DNA from: Blattabacterium cuenoti | GTDB taxonomy: Bacteria; Bacteroidota; Bacteroidia; Flavobacteriales; Blattabacteriaceae | DNA: 64,000 nucleotides | Direction: 5' to 3' | Assembly (NCBI RefSeq): GCF_014251795.1 | Contig: NZ_CP059201.1 | Location: forward strand, 372,001-436,000 | Position numbers and translations under genes: made by a program | Notes under the pieces: generated by a model | What the model saw: only the letters and a program-made list of their open reading frames with translations | Told to the model about the DNA's origin: nothing | Database searches by the model: none | Shown here: piece after piece, positions 39,528-48,996 of the stretch | How the letters are laid out: every line of letters begins with the position of its first letter | Position numbering within the stretch: position 1 is the stretch's first letter

Positions 39528-39905
39528 CTAACGTTTGGAAAATTGATATTTTTTTCTGGCCTTTTTTTGACCAAATTTTTTTCTTTCTACTTCTCTGGAA
39601 TCGCGTGTTAATAATCCCTCAGATTTTAATTTTTTTCTGTTTTTTATATCAACTAGACAAAGTGCACGAGATATAGCTAGACGAATTGCTTCTGCTTGAC
39701 CATTAAATCCTCCTCCAAACACTTTCACATTTATATCAAACTGACTTATTTTTTCTACTATTTCAATAGGATACAATATTTTTTTATGAAGATATTCTGG
39801 AAAATACTGATCTAATTTTAAAGAATTGATAGTTATTAATCCGTTCCCTGTTTTTAAATAAATACGTGCTAAAGACCTTTTTCTTCTTCCTATGGTATGT
39901 ATCAT
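39528..39905 (-). CDS. rpsI: 30S ribosomal protein S9
   Basis: 125 residues. TIGRRKRSLARIYLKTGNG and GGGFNGQAEAIRLAISRAL are conserved, and the C-terminus ends KKARKKYQFSKR, the extended tail that touches P-site tRNA. It follows rplM by 17 bp. Confidence 0.97.
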   Translation of the reverse strand: MIHTIGRRKRSLARIYLKTGNGLITINSLKLDQYFPEYLHKKILYPIEIVEKISQFDINVKVFGGGFNGQAEAIRLAISRALCLVDIKNRKKLKSEGLLTRDSREVERKKFGQKKARKKYQFSKR

Positions 39906-39922
39906 AATTATTTTAATTTTAT

Positions 39923-40363
39923 TTATTTTAATAAAATAGGTTTTTGAGCTTTATGTTTATGTTCCGATTCAGGATATACATATAAATTTTTAATTATTAA
40001 TCTTCCTAAACGGTTTTTAGGTAACATCCCTTTTACTGATTTATATATTATATTTCTTGAGTCTTTATTGAACATATTTTGAATGGAAATAGTTTTTTGA
40101 CCACCTGGATAACCAGTATGATACACATATTTTTTATTGATCCATTTTTTTCCAGAAAGTTTGATTTTATTAGAATTAATCACGATAACATAATCTCCAC
40201 AATTTATGTGTGGAGAATAAAAAGGTTTATGTTTACCCATTATAATACAAGCGATTTTAGTGGATAATCTTCCCAAGATTTGATTAGTTGCATCTATAAT
40301 CATCCAATATTTTACTACTATGCTTTTTTTAGCAGAAATCGTCTTTAAACTCAAAAAATCCAT
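39923..40363 (-). CDS. rplM: 50S ribosomal protein L13
   Basis: 146 residues. IDATNQILGRLSTKIA, GDYVIVINSNKIKLSGKKW and GMLPKNRLGRLIIKNLYVY are diagnostic. It is the first gene of the minus-strand block that continues almost unbroken to nhaD. A TATATTGG at 40384-40391 (minus strand) about 20 bp upstream is a weak -7 candidate. Confidence 0.97.
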   Translation of the reverse strand: MDFLSLKTISAKKSIVVKYWMIIDATNQILGRLSTKIACIIMGKHKPFYSPHINCGDYVIVINSNKIKLSGKKWINKKYVYHTGYPGGQKTISIQNMFNKDSRNIIYKSVKGMLPKNRLGRLIIKNLYVYPESEHKHKAQKPILLK

Positions 40364-40413
40364 ATTACTTTTTTTTTATTCTTCCAATATAAGAAATTTA
40401 AAAATTTTAATAA

Positions 40414-40428
40414 ATGACTTTTTGTCAT
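40414..40428. repeat. Inverted repeat between rplM and dnaK
   Basis: ATGAC-TTTTT-GTCAT is a perfect 5-bp inverted repeat whose half-sites (GTCAT/ATGAC) also make up the two 15-bp elements near miaB and secG. A further GTCAT is at 40459-40463 and a GTCAC at 40472-40476. It lies about 80 bp upstream of the sigma-54-like dnaK sequence, a normal distance for an enhancer site. Function is inferred only. Confidence 0.35.
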
Positions 40429-40455
40429 AAAAAACATTTTTTATAAAAGCTTTTT

Positions 40456-40486
40456 TTTGTCATACTTTCTGGTCACTTTATTTATA
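40456..40486 (+). promoter_or_regulatory. Possible housekeeping promoter of dnaK
   Basis: TTTG ending at 40459 is followed by exactly 19 bases and then TATTTATA (40479-40486), a partial match to the Bacteroidetes TTTG-N19-TAnnTTTG arrangement. The -7 box lacks the final TTTG, so the call is weak. It would give a leader of about 70 bases. Confidence 0.3.
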
Positions 40487-40504
40487 AAAGTTTTATTTTC
40501 ATTA

Positions 40505-40520
40505 TGGCATAATGATTGGA
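40505..40520 (+). promoter_or_regulatory. Weak sigma-54-like -24/-12 sequence before dnaK
   Basis: ATGGCATAATGATTGGA (from 40504) aligns with TTGGCACGnnnnTTGCw: the -24 GG at 40506-40507, and TTGG at 40516-40519 where TTGC is expected, so the -12 C is replaced by G. Spacing is right. Transcription would begin about 40531, some 32 bases before the dnaK ATG, the same distance as for the groES element. Confidence 0.3.
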
Positions 40521-40562
40521 GTGCTATTCAATGAAATTAACATATGAAAAAACGTAATAAAA

Positions 40563-42461
40563 ATGAGTAAAATTATAGGCATAGATTTAGGAACAACAAA
40601 TTCTTGTGTTGCTGTTATGGAAATTAATGATCCTATTGTGATTCCTAACTCAGAAGGAAAAAGAACTACTCCATCTATAGTTGCTTTTGTAGAAGGAGGA
40701 GAAAGAAAAATAGGAGACCCTGCTAAAAGACAGGCTGTAACTAATCCACAAAAAACTATTTTTTCAATCAAAAGATTCATGGGAAGAATGTATTCGGAAG
40801 TAACTGAAGAACTAAAACACATTCCTTATAAAGTTATCAAAGGAGGAAATAATACTCCTCGAGTTGATATAGAAAAAAGATTATATGCTCCACAAGAAAT
40901 ATCTGCAATGATTTTACAAAAAATGAAAAAAACAGCTGAAGATTATCTAGGAGCGGAAATTAGTAAAGCAGTCATTACGGTTCCTGCTTATTTTAATGAT
41001 GCACAAAGACAAGCTACTAAAGAAGCTGGAGAAATAGCAGGATTAAAAGTAGAAAGAATTATCAATGAACCGACAGCAGCAGCTTTAGCTTATGGTTTAG
41101 ATAAAAGTAATCAAAATAAGAAAATAGTAGTATATGATTTAGGAGGAGGAACATTTGATGTTTCTATTTTAGAACTAGGTGATGGTGTATTTGAAGTTCT
41201 ATCGACCAATGGGGATACTCATTTAGGAGGAGACGATTTTGATCAAGTTATTATTAATTACTTAGCAAACGAATTTAAATATAAAGAAGGTTTAGATCTT
41301 AGAAAGGATCCTATGGCATTACAACGTTTAAAAGAAGCATCTGAAAAAGCTAAAATAGAATTATCTTCTTCTAATCAAACGGAAATAAATCTTCCGTATA
41401 TTACGGCAACAGAATCAGGACCTAAACATCTAGTATTAACCTTAATACGATCAAAATTTGAGCAATTATCAGAGAAATTAATACAGAGGTCAATTCATCC
41501 TTGTTCTCAAGCATTGAAAGATGCAAATTTAACAACTAAGGATATAAATGAAGTTATTTTAGTAGGAGGATCTACCCGGATACCGAAAGTTCAAGAAGAA
41601 GTCGAAAAATTTTTTGGAAAAAAACCATCTAAAGGAGTGAATCCAGATGAAGTTGTAGCAATTGGTGCAGCTATACAAGGCGGAGTTTTAACAGGAGATG
41701 TACAAAATGTATTATTATTAGATGTCACACCTTTATCTTTAGGAATTGAAACTTTAGGAGGAGTTTTTACTAAACTTATTGAATCTAATACTACAATTCC
41801 TACTAAAAAATCAGAAGTTTTTTCTACTGCATCTGATAATCAATCAGCAGTAACTATACGTGTAGGACAAGGTGAAAGACCAATGTTCAATGACAATAAA
41901 GAAATAGGCCGATTTGATTTAGTAGATATTCCTCCAGCACCTAGAGGTATTCCTCAAATTGAGGTAACTTTTGATATAGATGCTAATGGAATCCTTCATG
42001 TTTCTGCAAAAGAAAAAGGAACAGGAAAAGAACAATCTATACGTATCGAAACTTCTTCAGGTTTAAATCAAGAAGAAATAGAAAAAATGAAAAAAGAAGC
42101 AAAAGAAAATGCACAAAAAGATGAAAAAATAAAAAAAGAAATCGAAAAATTAAATGCAGCAGATAATCAAATCTTTCAATCTGAAAAACAATTGAAAGAT
42201 TACGGAAGTAAATTATCTGAAAACAATAAAAAAAATATAAAAGATTCTTTAGAAGAATTAAAAAAAGCTCACTCAAAAAAAGATTTTTCCTCTATTGAGA
42301 AATACATGAAAAAACTTAATGAAGCTTGGACTAATGCCTCTCAAGAAATTTATCAAGAAAATATAAATAAAAATAATCAATCAAATAAAAAAGAAAATGA
42401 AGAAAAAAGTAACAAAGGAAATGAAAATGTGCAAGATGTAGATTATGAAGAAGTAAAATAA
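40563..42461 (+). CDS. dnaK: Chaperone protein DnaK (Hsp70)
   Basis: ATP-dependent chaperone. The N-terminal ATPase domain (1 to about 385) begins [17 protein letters not shown] and contains [17 protein letters not shown] and [11 protein letters not shown]. After the linker ([17 protein letters not shown]) comes the substrate-binding domain, then a helical lid that ends in a Lys/Asn/Glu-rich tail ([20 protein letters not shown]). The length (632 aa) is normal. It stands alone on the plus strand; dnaJ and grpE are not adjacent. The 199-bp upstream region holds two promoter-like signals. Confidence 0.98.
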   Translation: MSKIIGIDLGTTNSCVAVMEINDPIVIPNSEGKRTTPSIVAFVEGGERKIGDPAKRQAVTNPQKTIFSIKRFMGRMYSEVTEELKHIPYKVIKGGNNTPRVDIEKRLYAPQEISAMILQKMKKTAEDYLGAEISKAVITVPAYFNDAQRQATKEAGEIAGLKVERIINEPTAAALAYGLDKSNQNKKIVVYDLGGGTFDVSILELGDGVFEVLSTNGDTHLGGDDFDQVIINYLANEFKYKEGLDLRKDPMALQRLKEASEKAKIELSSSNQTEINLPYITATESGPKHLVLTLIRSKFEQLSEKLIQRSIHPCSQALKDANLTTKDINEVILVGGSTRIPKVQEEVEKFFGKKPSKGVNPDEVVAIGAAIQGGVLTGDVQNVLLLDVTPLSLGIETLGGVFTKLIESNTTIPTKKSEVFSTASDNQSAVTIRVGQGERPMFNDNKEIGRFDLVDIPPAPRGIPQIEVTFDIDANGILHVSAKEKGTGKEQSIRIETSSGLNQEEIEKMKKEAKENAQKDEKIKKEIEKLNAADNQIFQSEKQLKDYGSKLSENNKKNIKDSLEELKKAHSKKDFSSIEKYMKKLNEAWTNASQEIYQENINKNNQSNKKENEEKSNKGNENVQDVDYEEVK

Positions 42462-42483
42462 AAAAATTAGTAAAGGGAGTTTA

Positions 42484-43155
42484 TCATAATGGAATAATAG
42501 AAATTTTAGTTTCTCCTCCAACAACTTTTTCTCCCTTTTTCACTAAAATAACAGAGTTTAATGGTAAGAAAACATCGACTCGAGATCCAAATTTAATAAA
42601 TCCAAATTCATCTCCTTTTTTTACCAAAGAATTTTTTTTTGCATATAAAATAATACGTCTAGCTAAAAAACCAGCTATTTGTCGGAATAATATTTTTTTT
42701 CCTTTATTTGTTTCTACTACTATTGTTGTATGTTCATTATTTGATGAAGCTTTAGGAAGCCAAGCTATGGCATATTTTCCGTAATAGTATTTTACATAAA
42801 TAATTTTTCCAGAAACAGGAAATCTATTAACATGTACATCAAAAGGTGACATAAAAATAGAAATACATATACAGTTTTTTTTTAAAAATTCATTTTCAAA
42901 AATTTTTTTGATTTCTAAAATTTTTCCATCAGCAGGAGATATAACTATATCTTGATTATGATCTTTTTCATAATTCTCATAAAAATTTCTTTTTGGATTT
43001 CTAAAAAAGAAAATAAAAAAAAGATAAAGTATAACAAAAAAAATAGATAAAAAAATACAAATTAATCTAGATAATAATAAAAAAGAAAAAATCAATAACA
43101 ATAGTATTATTACTAGTGTATACACTAAAAATGAAATTCCTTCTTTATGAATCAT
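42484..43155 (-). CDS. psd: Phosphatidylserine decarboxylase
   Basis: Makes phosphatidylethanolamine. The 223 residues belong to the short archaeal/Bacteroidota Psd type with an N-terminal membrane segment (about residues 8-50). SPADGKIL, the HVNRFPVSG loop, and FIKFGSRVDVFLP are conserved. Autocleavage at the Gly-Ser of FGSR should create the pyruvoyl cofactor on the small subunit. It follows cdsA, which makes the CDP-diacylglycerol precursor. It converges on dnaK with 22 bp between. Confidence 0.92.
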   Translation of the reverse strand: MIHKEGISFLVYTLVIILLLLIFSFLLLSRLICIFLSIFFVILYLFFIFFFRNPKRNFYENYEKDHNQDIVISPADGKILEIKKIFENEFLKKNCICISIFMSPFDVHVNRFPVSGKIIYVKYYYGKYAIAWLPKASSNNEHTTIVVETNKGKKILFRQIAGFLARRIILYAKKNSLVKKGDEFGFIKFGSRVDVFLPLNSVILVKKGEKVVGGETKISIIPL

Positions 43156-43184
43156 AATTATAAAACTCTATAAATAAAAAATAT

Positions 43185-44003
43185 TTATAAAATGTAAATA
43201 ATACTAATAACCACAGTAGCTATAATAGGAATCACAAAAATAAAACTGTCTAATCTATCTAAAAAACCACCATGTCCAGGAAAAAAAGTCCCTGAATTCT
43301 TTACATTAAAAGATCTTTTAATAGTAGACTCTACAAGATCTCCGACAATGGAAAAAATAGGAATAGTAAAAGATAAAATAAACCAATATTTTTTCCCCCA
43401 TATTTCATACAATAAAAATCCTAACATGATACAAAAAAATAATCCACCAACAATTCCTTCTATTGATTTATTAGGAGAAATAGATATAGCTATTTTTCTT
43501 TTTCCCCATTTTCTTCCTATCAAATAAGATAAAGAATCATTTGTCCATATTAAAATAAATACACCTAAAATTAATTGTTTTCCATGATGAACTATAGCAT
43601 ATATATAAGATGCTAAATAAAATGGCATTATAACATATACCAATCCAAAAATTAAATGATTTACTTGTATTATTTTATCTCTATGTGAATACTTTTTAGA
43701 AAGTAATTGAATAAAAAGAAAAATTATAGAATAAGGAATGAAAAAAATTATATACAAAACGAATCCTTTTTCCGTGAAAAAATCTATAAGAATGGGAAAC
43801 AAAAAAAATAGAGAGGTAATTTTAATTAAAATTATATTTGTTTTTAATATTAACAAAAATTCAAGTAAACAAAAAAAAGATAAAATCATCATTACAATTC
43901 TAAAAGTTTTTTCTCCTTTTTCAATAGAAAAAACAATCAAACCCACATAAATCAATCCGGTAATAAATCTGATGAAAAAGTCTAAAAATTTTTTTTTATT
44001 CAT
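43185..44003 (-). CDS. cdsA: Phosphatidate cytidylyltransferase (CDP-diglyceride synthase)
   Basis: Integral membrane enzyme forming CDP-diacylglycerol. It has about eight hydrophobic helices. The C-terminal signature SIVGDLVESTIKRSFNVKNS, then PGHGGFLDRLDS, is complete. I prefer the start MNKKKFLDFFIRF (272 aa); the longer frame to 44036 would run into ftsH and has no family support. Order ftsH-cdsA-psd is conserved in flavobacteria, placing two phospholipid steps together. Confidence 0.93.
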   Translation of the reverse strand: MNKKKFLDFFIRFITGLIYVGLIVFSIEKGEKTFRIVMMILSFFCLLEFLLILKTNIILIKITSLFFLFPILIDFFTEKGFVLYIIFFIPYSIIFLFIQLLSKKYSHRDKIIQVNHLIFGLVYVIMPFYLASYIYAIVHHGKQLILGVFILIWTNDSLSYLIGRKWGKRKIAISISPNKSIEGIVGGLFFCIMLGFLLYEIWGKKYWFILSFTIPIFSIVGDLVESTIKRSFNVKNSGTFFPGHGGFLDRLDSFIFVIPIIATVVISIIYIL

Positions 44004-44019
44004 CTCTAAATTATAAATT

Positions 44020-45960
44020 TTAAGTAGAAGAAGCATTACTAACAGAACTTAACATATCACCTATTTCATCAGGATAAGGTCTTTCTCCAAATATTTTTTT
44101 TAAATCTTCTCTAAAAATAACTTCTTTTTCCAATAATTCATTAGCCAAGATTGATAATTTTTTTTCATTGTTTTTTAATATATTTTTAGCTCTTTGATAT
44201 TGTTCTGTGATAATTTTAGATATTTCTTCATCTATAATCTGAGCTGTTTTTTCACTATAAGGTTTTGAAAAAGAAAATTCATTTTGTCCTGTCGAATCAT
44301 AATAAGAAATGTTTCCAATTTTTTCATTTAATCCAAAAATAACTACCATAGATTGAGCTTGTTTCGTCACTCTTTCCAAATCATTTAGAGCTCCAGTAGA
44401 AACATTACTAAAAATAATTTCTTCAGCTGATCTTCCTGCTAACAATGCACATATTTCGTCTTTCATTTGCTCTGGAGTAGTTAATTGTCTTTCTTCTGGT
44501 AAATACCAAGCTGATCCTAAAGATCTCCCTCTTGGAACTATAGTTACTTTTACTAAAGGAGCAGCATGTTCCAATAACCAACTGATTGTAGCATGACCCG
44601 CTTCATGATAAGCTATTCGTTTTTTTTCATTTGGTTTTATAATTTTATTCTTCTTTTCCAAACCTCCAATAATACGATCTATTGCATCAAGAAAATCTTG
44701 ATTCTCTATTTGAGACCTGTCTTTTCTTGCAGCAATGAGGGCAGATTCATTACAAACATTAGCAATATCTGCTCCACTAAACCCTGGAGTTTGTCTTGCT
44801 AAAAATGCTATATCAACATTATCAGATAATACTAATCTTTTCAAATGTACATGAAATATCTCTTTTCTCTCATTTAATTCAGGAGGGTCTACTAATATAG
44901 TACGATCAAAACGTCCAGGACGAAGTAAAGCTTTATCTAAAATATCAGATCTATTAGTAGCAGATAATACTATGACATTAGTATGAGTTCCAAATCCATC
45001 CATTTCTGTTAAAAGTTGATTTAAAGTATTTTCCCTTTCATCATTTGATCCAGCTATATTATTTTTTCCACGAGCTCTTCCTATAGCATCTATTTCATCA
45101 ATGAATATTATACATGGAGATTTTTCTTTTGCTTTTTCAAATAAATCTCTCACTCTAGATGCTCCCACTCCTACAAACATTTCTACAAAATCTGATCCTG
45201 ATAAAGAAAAAAACGGAACTTTTGCTTCTCCAGCTACAGCTTTTGCTAACAATGTTTTTCCCGTTCCTGGAGGACCTATGAGTAAAGCTCCTTTAGGTAT
45301 TTTTCCTCCAAGTTTAGTATATTTTTGAGGACTTTTTAAAAATTCTACTATTTCTTGAACTTCTTCTTTTGCTCCTTCTAATCCAGCAACATCTTTAAAC
45401 GTTATTTTAACGTTTTCATTTTCATCAAACAATCTAGCTCTAGATTTTCCTATATTAAATATTTGCCCTCCGGGACCTCCACTAGGAGATCCGATTTTTC
45501 TAAATAAAAAAATCCAAAAAACAATTAATAATATAAAAAATATACCATAATCAAATAAAAATTTAGTTATCGTATATTCTTGTTGATTTTTAAAATCAAT
45601 AATGGTATCTAAATTATAGTTCTTCTTATATTCTTCAAATTTTTTCTGAAAAAATTGTAAATCTCCTATTTCAAATTCATATTGTAGTGATTGTGTTATA
45701 ATTTTTTTTTCATTTTCATTATTTTTATTACGATTAAAGGGTAAAAATTTTTTTTTTAAATAAACATATACTATTTCTCTGTGTTTCACTATAATTTTCT
45801 GTACTTCTCCTTTTGATAAAATATCAAAAAAAGTATCCTGATCTATTTTTCTAGGATTAGAAAAAGAAGATTTAAAAAAAAATATTCCTAAAAATATAGC
45901 AAATATGACTGCATATACCCAAAAAAAGTTGTTTTTACTTTTTATTTTTTTATTTATCAT
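44020..45960 (-). CDS. ftsH: ATP-dependent zinc metalloprotease FtsH
   Basis: Membrane-bound AAA+ protease for quality control of membrane proteins and short-lived regulators. Two N-terminal membrane segments flank a periplasmic region (about residues 10-28 and 135-155). Walker A is GPPGTGKT (229-236), Walker [11 protein letters not shown], and the second region of homology is [20 protein letters not shown]. The zinc site is HEAGH (452-456). The 646 residues are full length. It is preceded by rsfS and followed by cdsA. Confidence 0.97.
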   Translation of the reverse strand: MINKKIKSKNNFFWVYAVIFAIFLGIFFFKSSFSNPRKIDQDTFFDILSKGEVQKIIVKHREIVYVYLKKKFLPFNRNKNNENEKKIITQSLQYEFEIGDLQFFQKKFEEYKKNYNLDTIIDFKNQQEYTITKFLFDYGIFFILLIVFWIFLFRKIGSPSGGPGGQIFNIGKSRARLFDENENVKITFKDVAGLEGAKEEVQEIVEFLKSPQKYTKLGGKIPKGALLIGPPGTGKTLLAKAVAGEAKVPFFSLSGSDFVEMFVGVGASRVRDLFEKAKEKSPCIIFIDEIDAIGRARGKNNIAGSNDERENTLNQLLTEMDGFGTHTNVIVLSATNRSDILDKALLRPGRFDRTILVDPPELNERKEIFHVHLKRLVLSDNVDIAFLARQTPGFSGADIANVCNESALIAARKDRSQIENQDFLDAIDRIIGGLEKKNKIIKPNEKKRIAYHEAGHATISWLLEHAAPLVKVTIVPRGRSLGSAWYLPEERQLTTPEQMKDEICALLAGRSAEEIIFSNVSTGALNDLERVTKQAQSMVVIFGLNEKIGNISYYDSTGQNEFSFSKPYSEKTAQIIDEEISKIITEQYQRAKNILKNNEKKLSILANELLEKEVIFREDLKKIFGERPYPDEIGDMLSSVSNASST

Positions 45961-46000
45961 ATAGGTTTCTTCATTGCTTAATTTTAAATAAAAACCTTAG

Positions 46001-46339
46001 TTATATTTTATGAATTGATTCTTGATTCTGATTCCAAAGGTCATCTATATTATAATAAATTCTGAATTTTTTTTGAAAAATATGAACAACAACAGAAATA
46101 TAATCAACTAAAATCCATTCTTTATTTTTCAATCCTTCTATATGCCAAGGTTTTTCTTCTAATTCTTCAATCGTTATTTTTTCTATAGATTGAGAAATAG
46201 CATGCACTTGATTATGAGAATCTCCATTACAAATCACAAAATAATCACAAATAAAATTTTCTCTATTTTTTAAATTTACGATAGATATATTTTTTCCTTT
46301 AACCATTTGAATCCCTTCTATGATTTTATCTAATAACAA
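46001..46339 (-). CDS. rsfS: Ribosomal silencing factor RsfS
   Basis: Binds L14 on the 50S subunit and blocks subunit joining when nutrients are low. 112 residues. FICDYFVICNGDSHNQVHAI and WILVDYISVVVHIF are the DUF143/RsfS motifs. The most likely start is TTG at 46337-46339; the first ATG in frame (Met12, GIQMVKGK) would cut off conserved residues. It pairs with ftsH downstream and is divergent from birA. Confidence 0.9.
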   Translation of the reverse strand: MLLDKIIEGIQMVKGKNISIVNLKNRENFICDYFVICNGDSHNQVHAISQSIEKITIEELEEKPWHIEGLKNKEWILVDYISVVVHIFQKKFRIYYNIDDLWNQNQESIHKI

Positions 46340-46456
46340 AATAAAAATTATTTTTTAATAACAAGTATTTTTTATTTTAAATTTATTTGCAAATAAACAA
46401 TAAACAAAAATAAGGTTTTCGATTTAAAGAAGTTCAATTTTTAACATAAAAACATT

Positions 46457-47221
46457 TTGAAAAAATTTATTTGGCCTATAAATCTGATTGCATTAAAAGA
46501 AATTACTTCTACAAATCAATATGCTAAAAAATATGTTGATGAAAAACATAACTGGATAGTTATTTGGACAATGAATCAAATTAAAGGTATAGGAATGCAT
46601 AAAAATTCATGGAATACAGAGAAAAAAAAAAATTTAACTTTCAGCATTGTTTTAAAATCTATTAAAATTTTATATGTACAAAAAATATATATCATTAATG
46701 TTATTGTAAGTAATGCCATTCATAAAATTTTATATAAATATTATAATAAAAGAAATAAAGAAAAAATTTGGATTAAATGGCCTAACGACATTATTATAAA
46801 TAATAAAAAAATAGGTGGAATTTTAATAGAAAATAGTGTTTTTTCAAAAAAAATTCATACTATTATTATTGGAATAGGTTTAAATATTTACCAAAAAGAA
46901 TTTAAAAAAGAGTGGAATGCTTCTTCTCTGAAGGAAATTTTTAATTTAAATTTTGATTTAGATTATCTTTTTTACAAGATTATATATTTTATTCAAAAAG
47001 AATATCTCCTTTTTATAACTCATGGAGAAAAATTTATAAGAGAATATTATATCAATCATTTATATTTAAAAGATCAAATTTCTCTTTTTTATATATACAA
47101 AACTAAAAATTACATTTTTGGAAAAATACGGTCTGTAACAGATCAAGGAATATTAATCATTGAATTTAATGAAAAATTATATTCTTTCTCTTATAAAGAA
47201 ATAAAATTCCTGATTTCATAA
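46457..47221 (+). CDS. birA: Biotin--[acetyl-CoA-carboxylase] ligase
   Basis: Attaches biotin to biotin-dependent carboxylases via biotinyl-AMP. 254 residues, no N-terminal DNA-binding domain, so an enzyme only and not a repressor. TSTNQYAKKY near the start, the GIGMHKNSW region (a divergent GRGxxGRxW loop), WIKWPNDIIINNKKIGGILIE and IIIGIGLNIY are recognisable. The start appears to be TTG (46457), since no ATG precedes the conserved region. The altered biotin-AMP loop (GIGMHKN for GRGRRGR) is notable. Confidence 0.88.
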   Translation: MKKFIWPINLIALKEITSTNQYAKKYVDEKHNWIVIWTMNQIKGIGMHKNSWNTEKKKNLTFSIVLKSIKILYVQKIYIINVIVSNAIHKILYKYYNKRNKEKIWIKWPNDIIINNKKIGGILIENSVFSKKIHTIIIGIGLNIYQKEFKKEWNASSLKEIFNLNFDLDYLFYKIIYFIQKEYLLFITHGEKFIREYYINHLYLKDQISLFYIYKTKNYIFGKIRSVTDQGILIIEFNEKLYSFSYKEIKFLIS

Positions 47222-47232
47222 TATCAATAATA

Positions 47233-48996
47233 CTATTGTTGTATTTTTGATTTCATATTCATAATGTTTTTTAAAAAATTACGTTTTATAATTTTTTTCT
47301 CTTGAATTTTTATTAGAATTTTTTTTTCGTCTAACATTAGTTCTTTAATAAAAAAGAAAAATACAATATTAATTATGTTAGATGTAAAATAATACAAAGA
47401 TAAAGCAGAAGCATAACTATTTATGAATAATAACATGACAATAGGCATTAAATATAATATAAAATTCATGTTAGGAACATCATTCTCATTTTGAGAAAAA
47501 TTTCTTTTTCCATCATTACTTAATCTTGTATAAACTAACAATGCTAAAGAATATAATAAAGTAAGCAAACTGACATGATTTCCGTAAAAAGGGATAAAAA
47601 AAGGTAATTTTAAAATTGAATCGTATGATGTCAGGTCTTCGACCCATAAAAAAGATTTTCCTCTCAAATTAATTATAGTAGGAAAGAACTTAAATAAAGA
47701 ATAAAAAATAGGAATCTGAAATAATGTAGAAATACATCCAGACATCGGATTAATTCCAACATTATGATATAATTCCATTATAGCTCTTTGTCTTTTAAAA
47801 ACATTTTCTTTATATCTGTGATTTAATTTATCTATCTCTGGACGAATCAATTTCATTATAGCACTTAACTTATATTGTTTATAAGTAATTGGGTATAATA
47901 TAAGTTTTACAACTATAGTCATTAAAATAATAATAACACCATAATTTAAATTTGTTTTTTCTAGAAATTGAAAAATTATTAAAAAGAAATACTTATTAAT
48001 CCATTTCAGAAATCCCCATCCAAATGGAATAATATTTTCAAATCCATTTTGATATTTTTTTAAAAAATTTAAATCTAAAGGACCGAAATAAAAACGAAAA
48101 GAAAAACGAAATTCTTCATTTTTTTTTGAATTTATAAATATTTGAAACTGAACTTTTTTTAAAAAATATCCTGAAGAAAAATTTTCAGATTTAATAAAAA
48201 CATTTTTTAATATTTTTTCTGGAATAAATATAAAAGAGAAAAATTGTTGTTTATCCGCTATCCAATTAATTCCAGATATATTTTTATCTTCCGTTTTTTT
48301 GTCAGATAAATATTTAACATAATTCGAATGATTATCAGAAATGGAATAATAAACTTGAGTATAAGAATTTTCCCAATCTCTATCCTTTTCTAAGGATAGA
48401 ATTTTATGTTCAAAATTTAGATAAAATCCCTCTTTTTTTTGTAAAAAAAAAGGAGAAAAACGATGAGTTTGTATAGAAAAACCAACATCATATCGATCTT
48501 TTTTTCCTATTGTATATATATAATCTAAAAATCCTTTTCCATAAGGATTTTTAGCTCTCATAACAAGAGTTTGAATTCCCGATATCTTATTTCTTTTGAA
48601 TAAAAAAGGTTGAAAATATAAAGTGCTTGTGTCAATATTCAATCCTTCTTGATTTAAGAATGAGAATCTATACATCAAACTCGAATCTTTTATTAGATGA
48701 AGTTTTTTAGCATGATATGCTAATAAAGAATCATATGCTTTATATTTCTTTAAAATAACATCTTGAATTCCTCCTCCCAAACTTGATATTTTAATTTTTA
48801 AAACATCATTTTCTAATGAAAAAAAATCATTTTTCTTGTTAAGAATTTCTTTTTTTATAGAAAATTCTTTGCGATTAGAATTTAATTTTTTATAATTACT
48901 ATTATTATTGTTATTGAAATAAGTAAAAATTATCAAAACAAATAATATAAGAATGAATCCTATTATAGAATTATAATCTAAGCTTTTATCCTTCAT
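47233..48996 (-). CDS. yidC: Membrane protein insertase YidC
   Basis: Inserts and folds inner-membrane proteins with or without SecYEG. 587 residues. An N-terminal membrane helix (about 13-26) is followed by a large periplasmic domain (to about 345). The five-helix core contains NYGVIIILMTIVVKLILYP (hydrophilic-groove region), NPMSGCISTLFQIPIFYSLF and SALSLYYFTSNIINI. The C-terminus is basic. It overlaps pyrG by 4 bp, the usual Bacteroidota pairing. Confidence 0.95.
   Translation of the reverse strand: MKDKSLDYNSIIGFILILFVLIIFTYFNNNNNSNYKKLNSNRKEFSIKKEILNKKNDFFSLENDVLKIKISSLGGGIQDVILKKYKAYDSLLAYHAKKLHLIKDSSLMYRFSFLNQEGLNIDTSTLYFQPFLFKRNKISGIQTLVMRAKNPYGKGFLDYIYTIGKKDRYDVGFSIQTHRFSPFFLQKKEGFYLNFEHKILSLEKDRDWENSYTQVYYSISDNHSNYVKYLSDKKTEDKNISGINWIADKQQFFSFIFIPEKILKNVFIKSENFSSGYFLKKVQFQIFINSKKNEEFRFSFRFYFGPLDLNFLKKYQNGFENIIPFGWGFLKWINKYFFLIIFQFLEKTNLNYGVIIILMTIVVKLILYPITYKQYKLSAIMKLIRPEIDKLNHRYKENVFKRQRAIMELYHNVGINPMSGCISTLFQIPIFYSLFKFFPTIINLRGKSFLWVEDLTSYDSILKLPFFIPFYGNHVSLLTLLYSLALLVYTRLSNDGKRNFSQNENDVPNMNFILYLMPIVMLLFINSYASALSLYYFTSNIINIVFFFFIKELMLDEKKILIKIQEKKIIKRNFLKNIMNMKSKIQQ

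Noticed and set aside
40516..40530. GAGTGCTA before dnaK as half of a CIRCE (HrcA) element
   Set aside because: The partner TTAGCACTC is not present nine bases upstream, so only one chance half-site exists.
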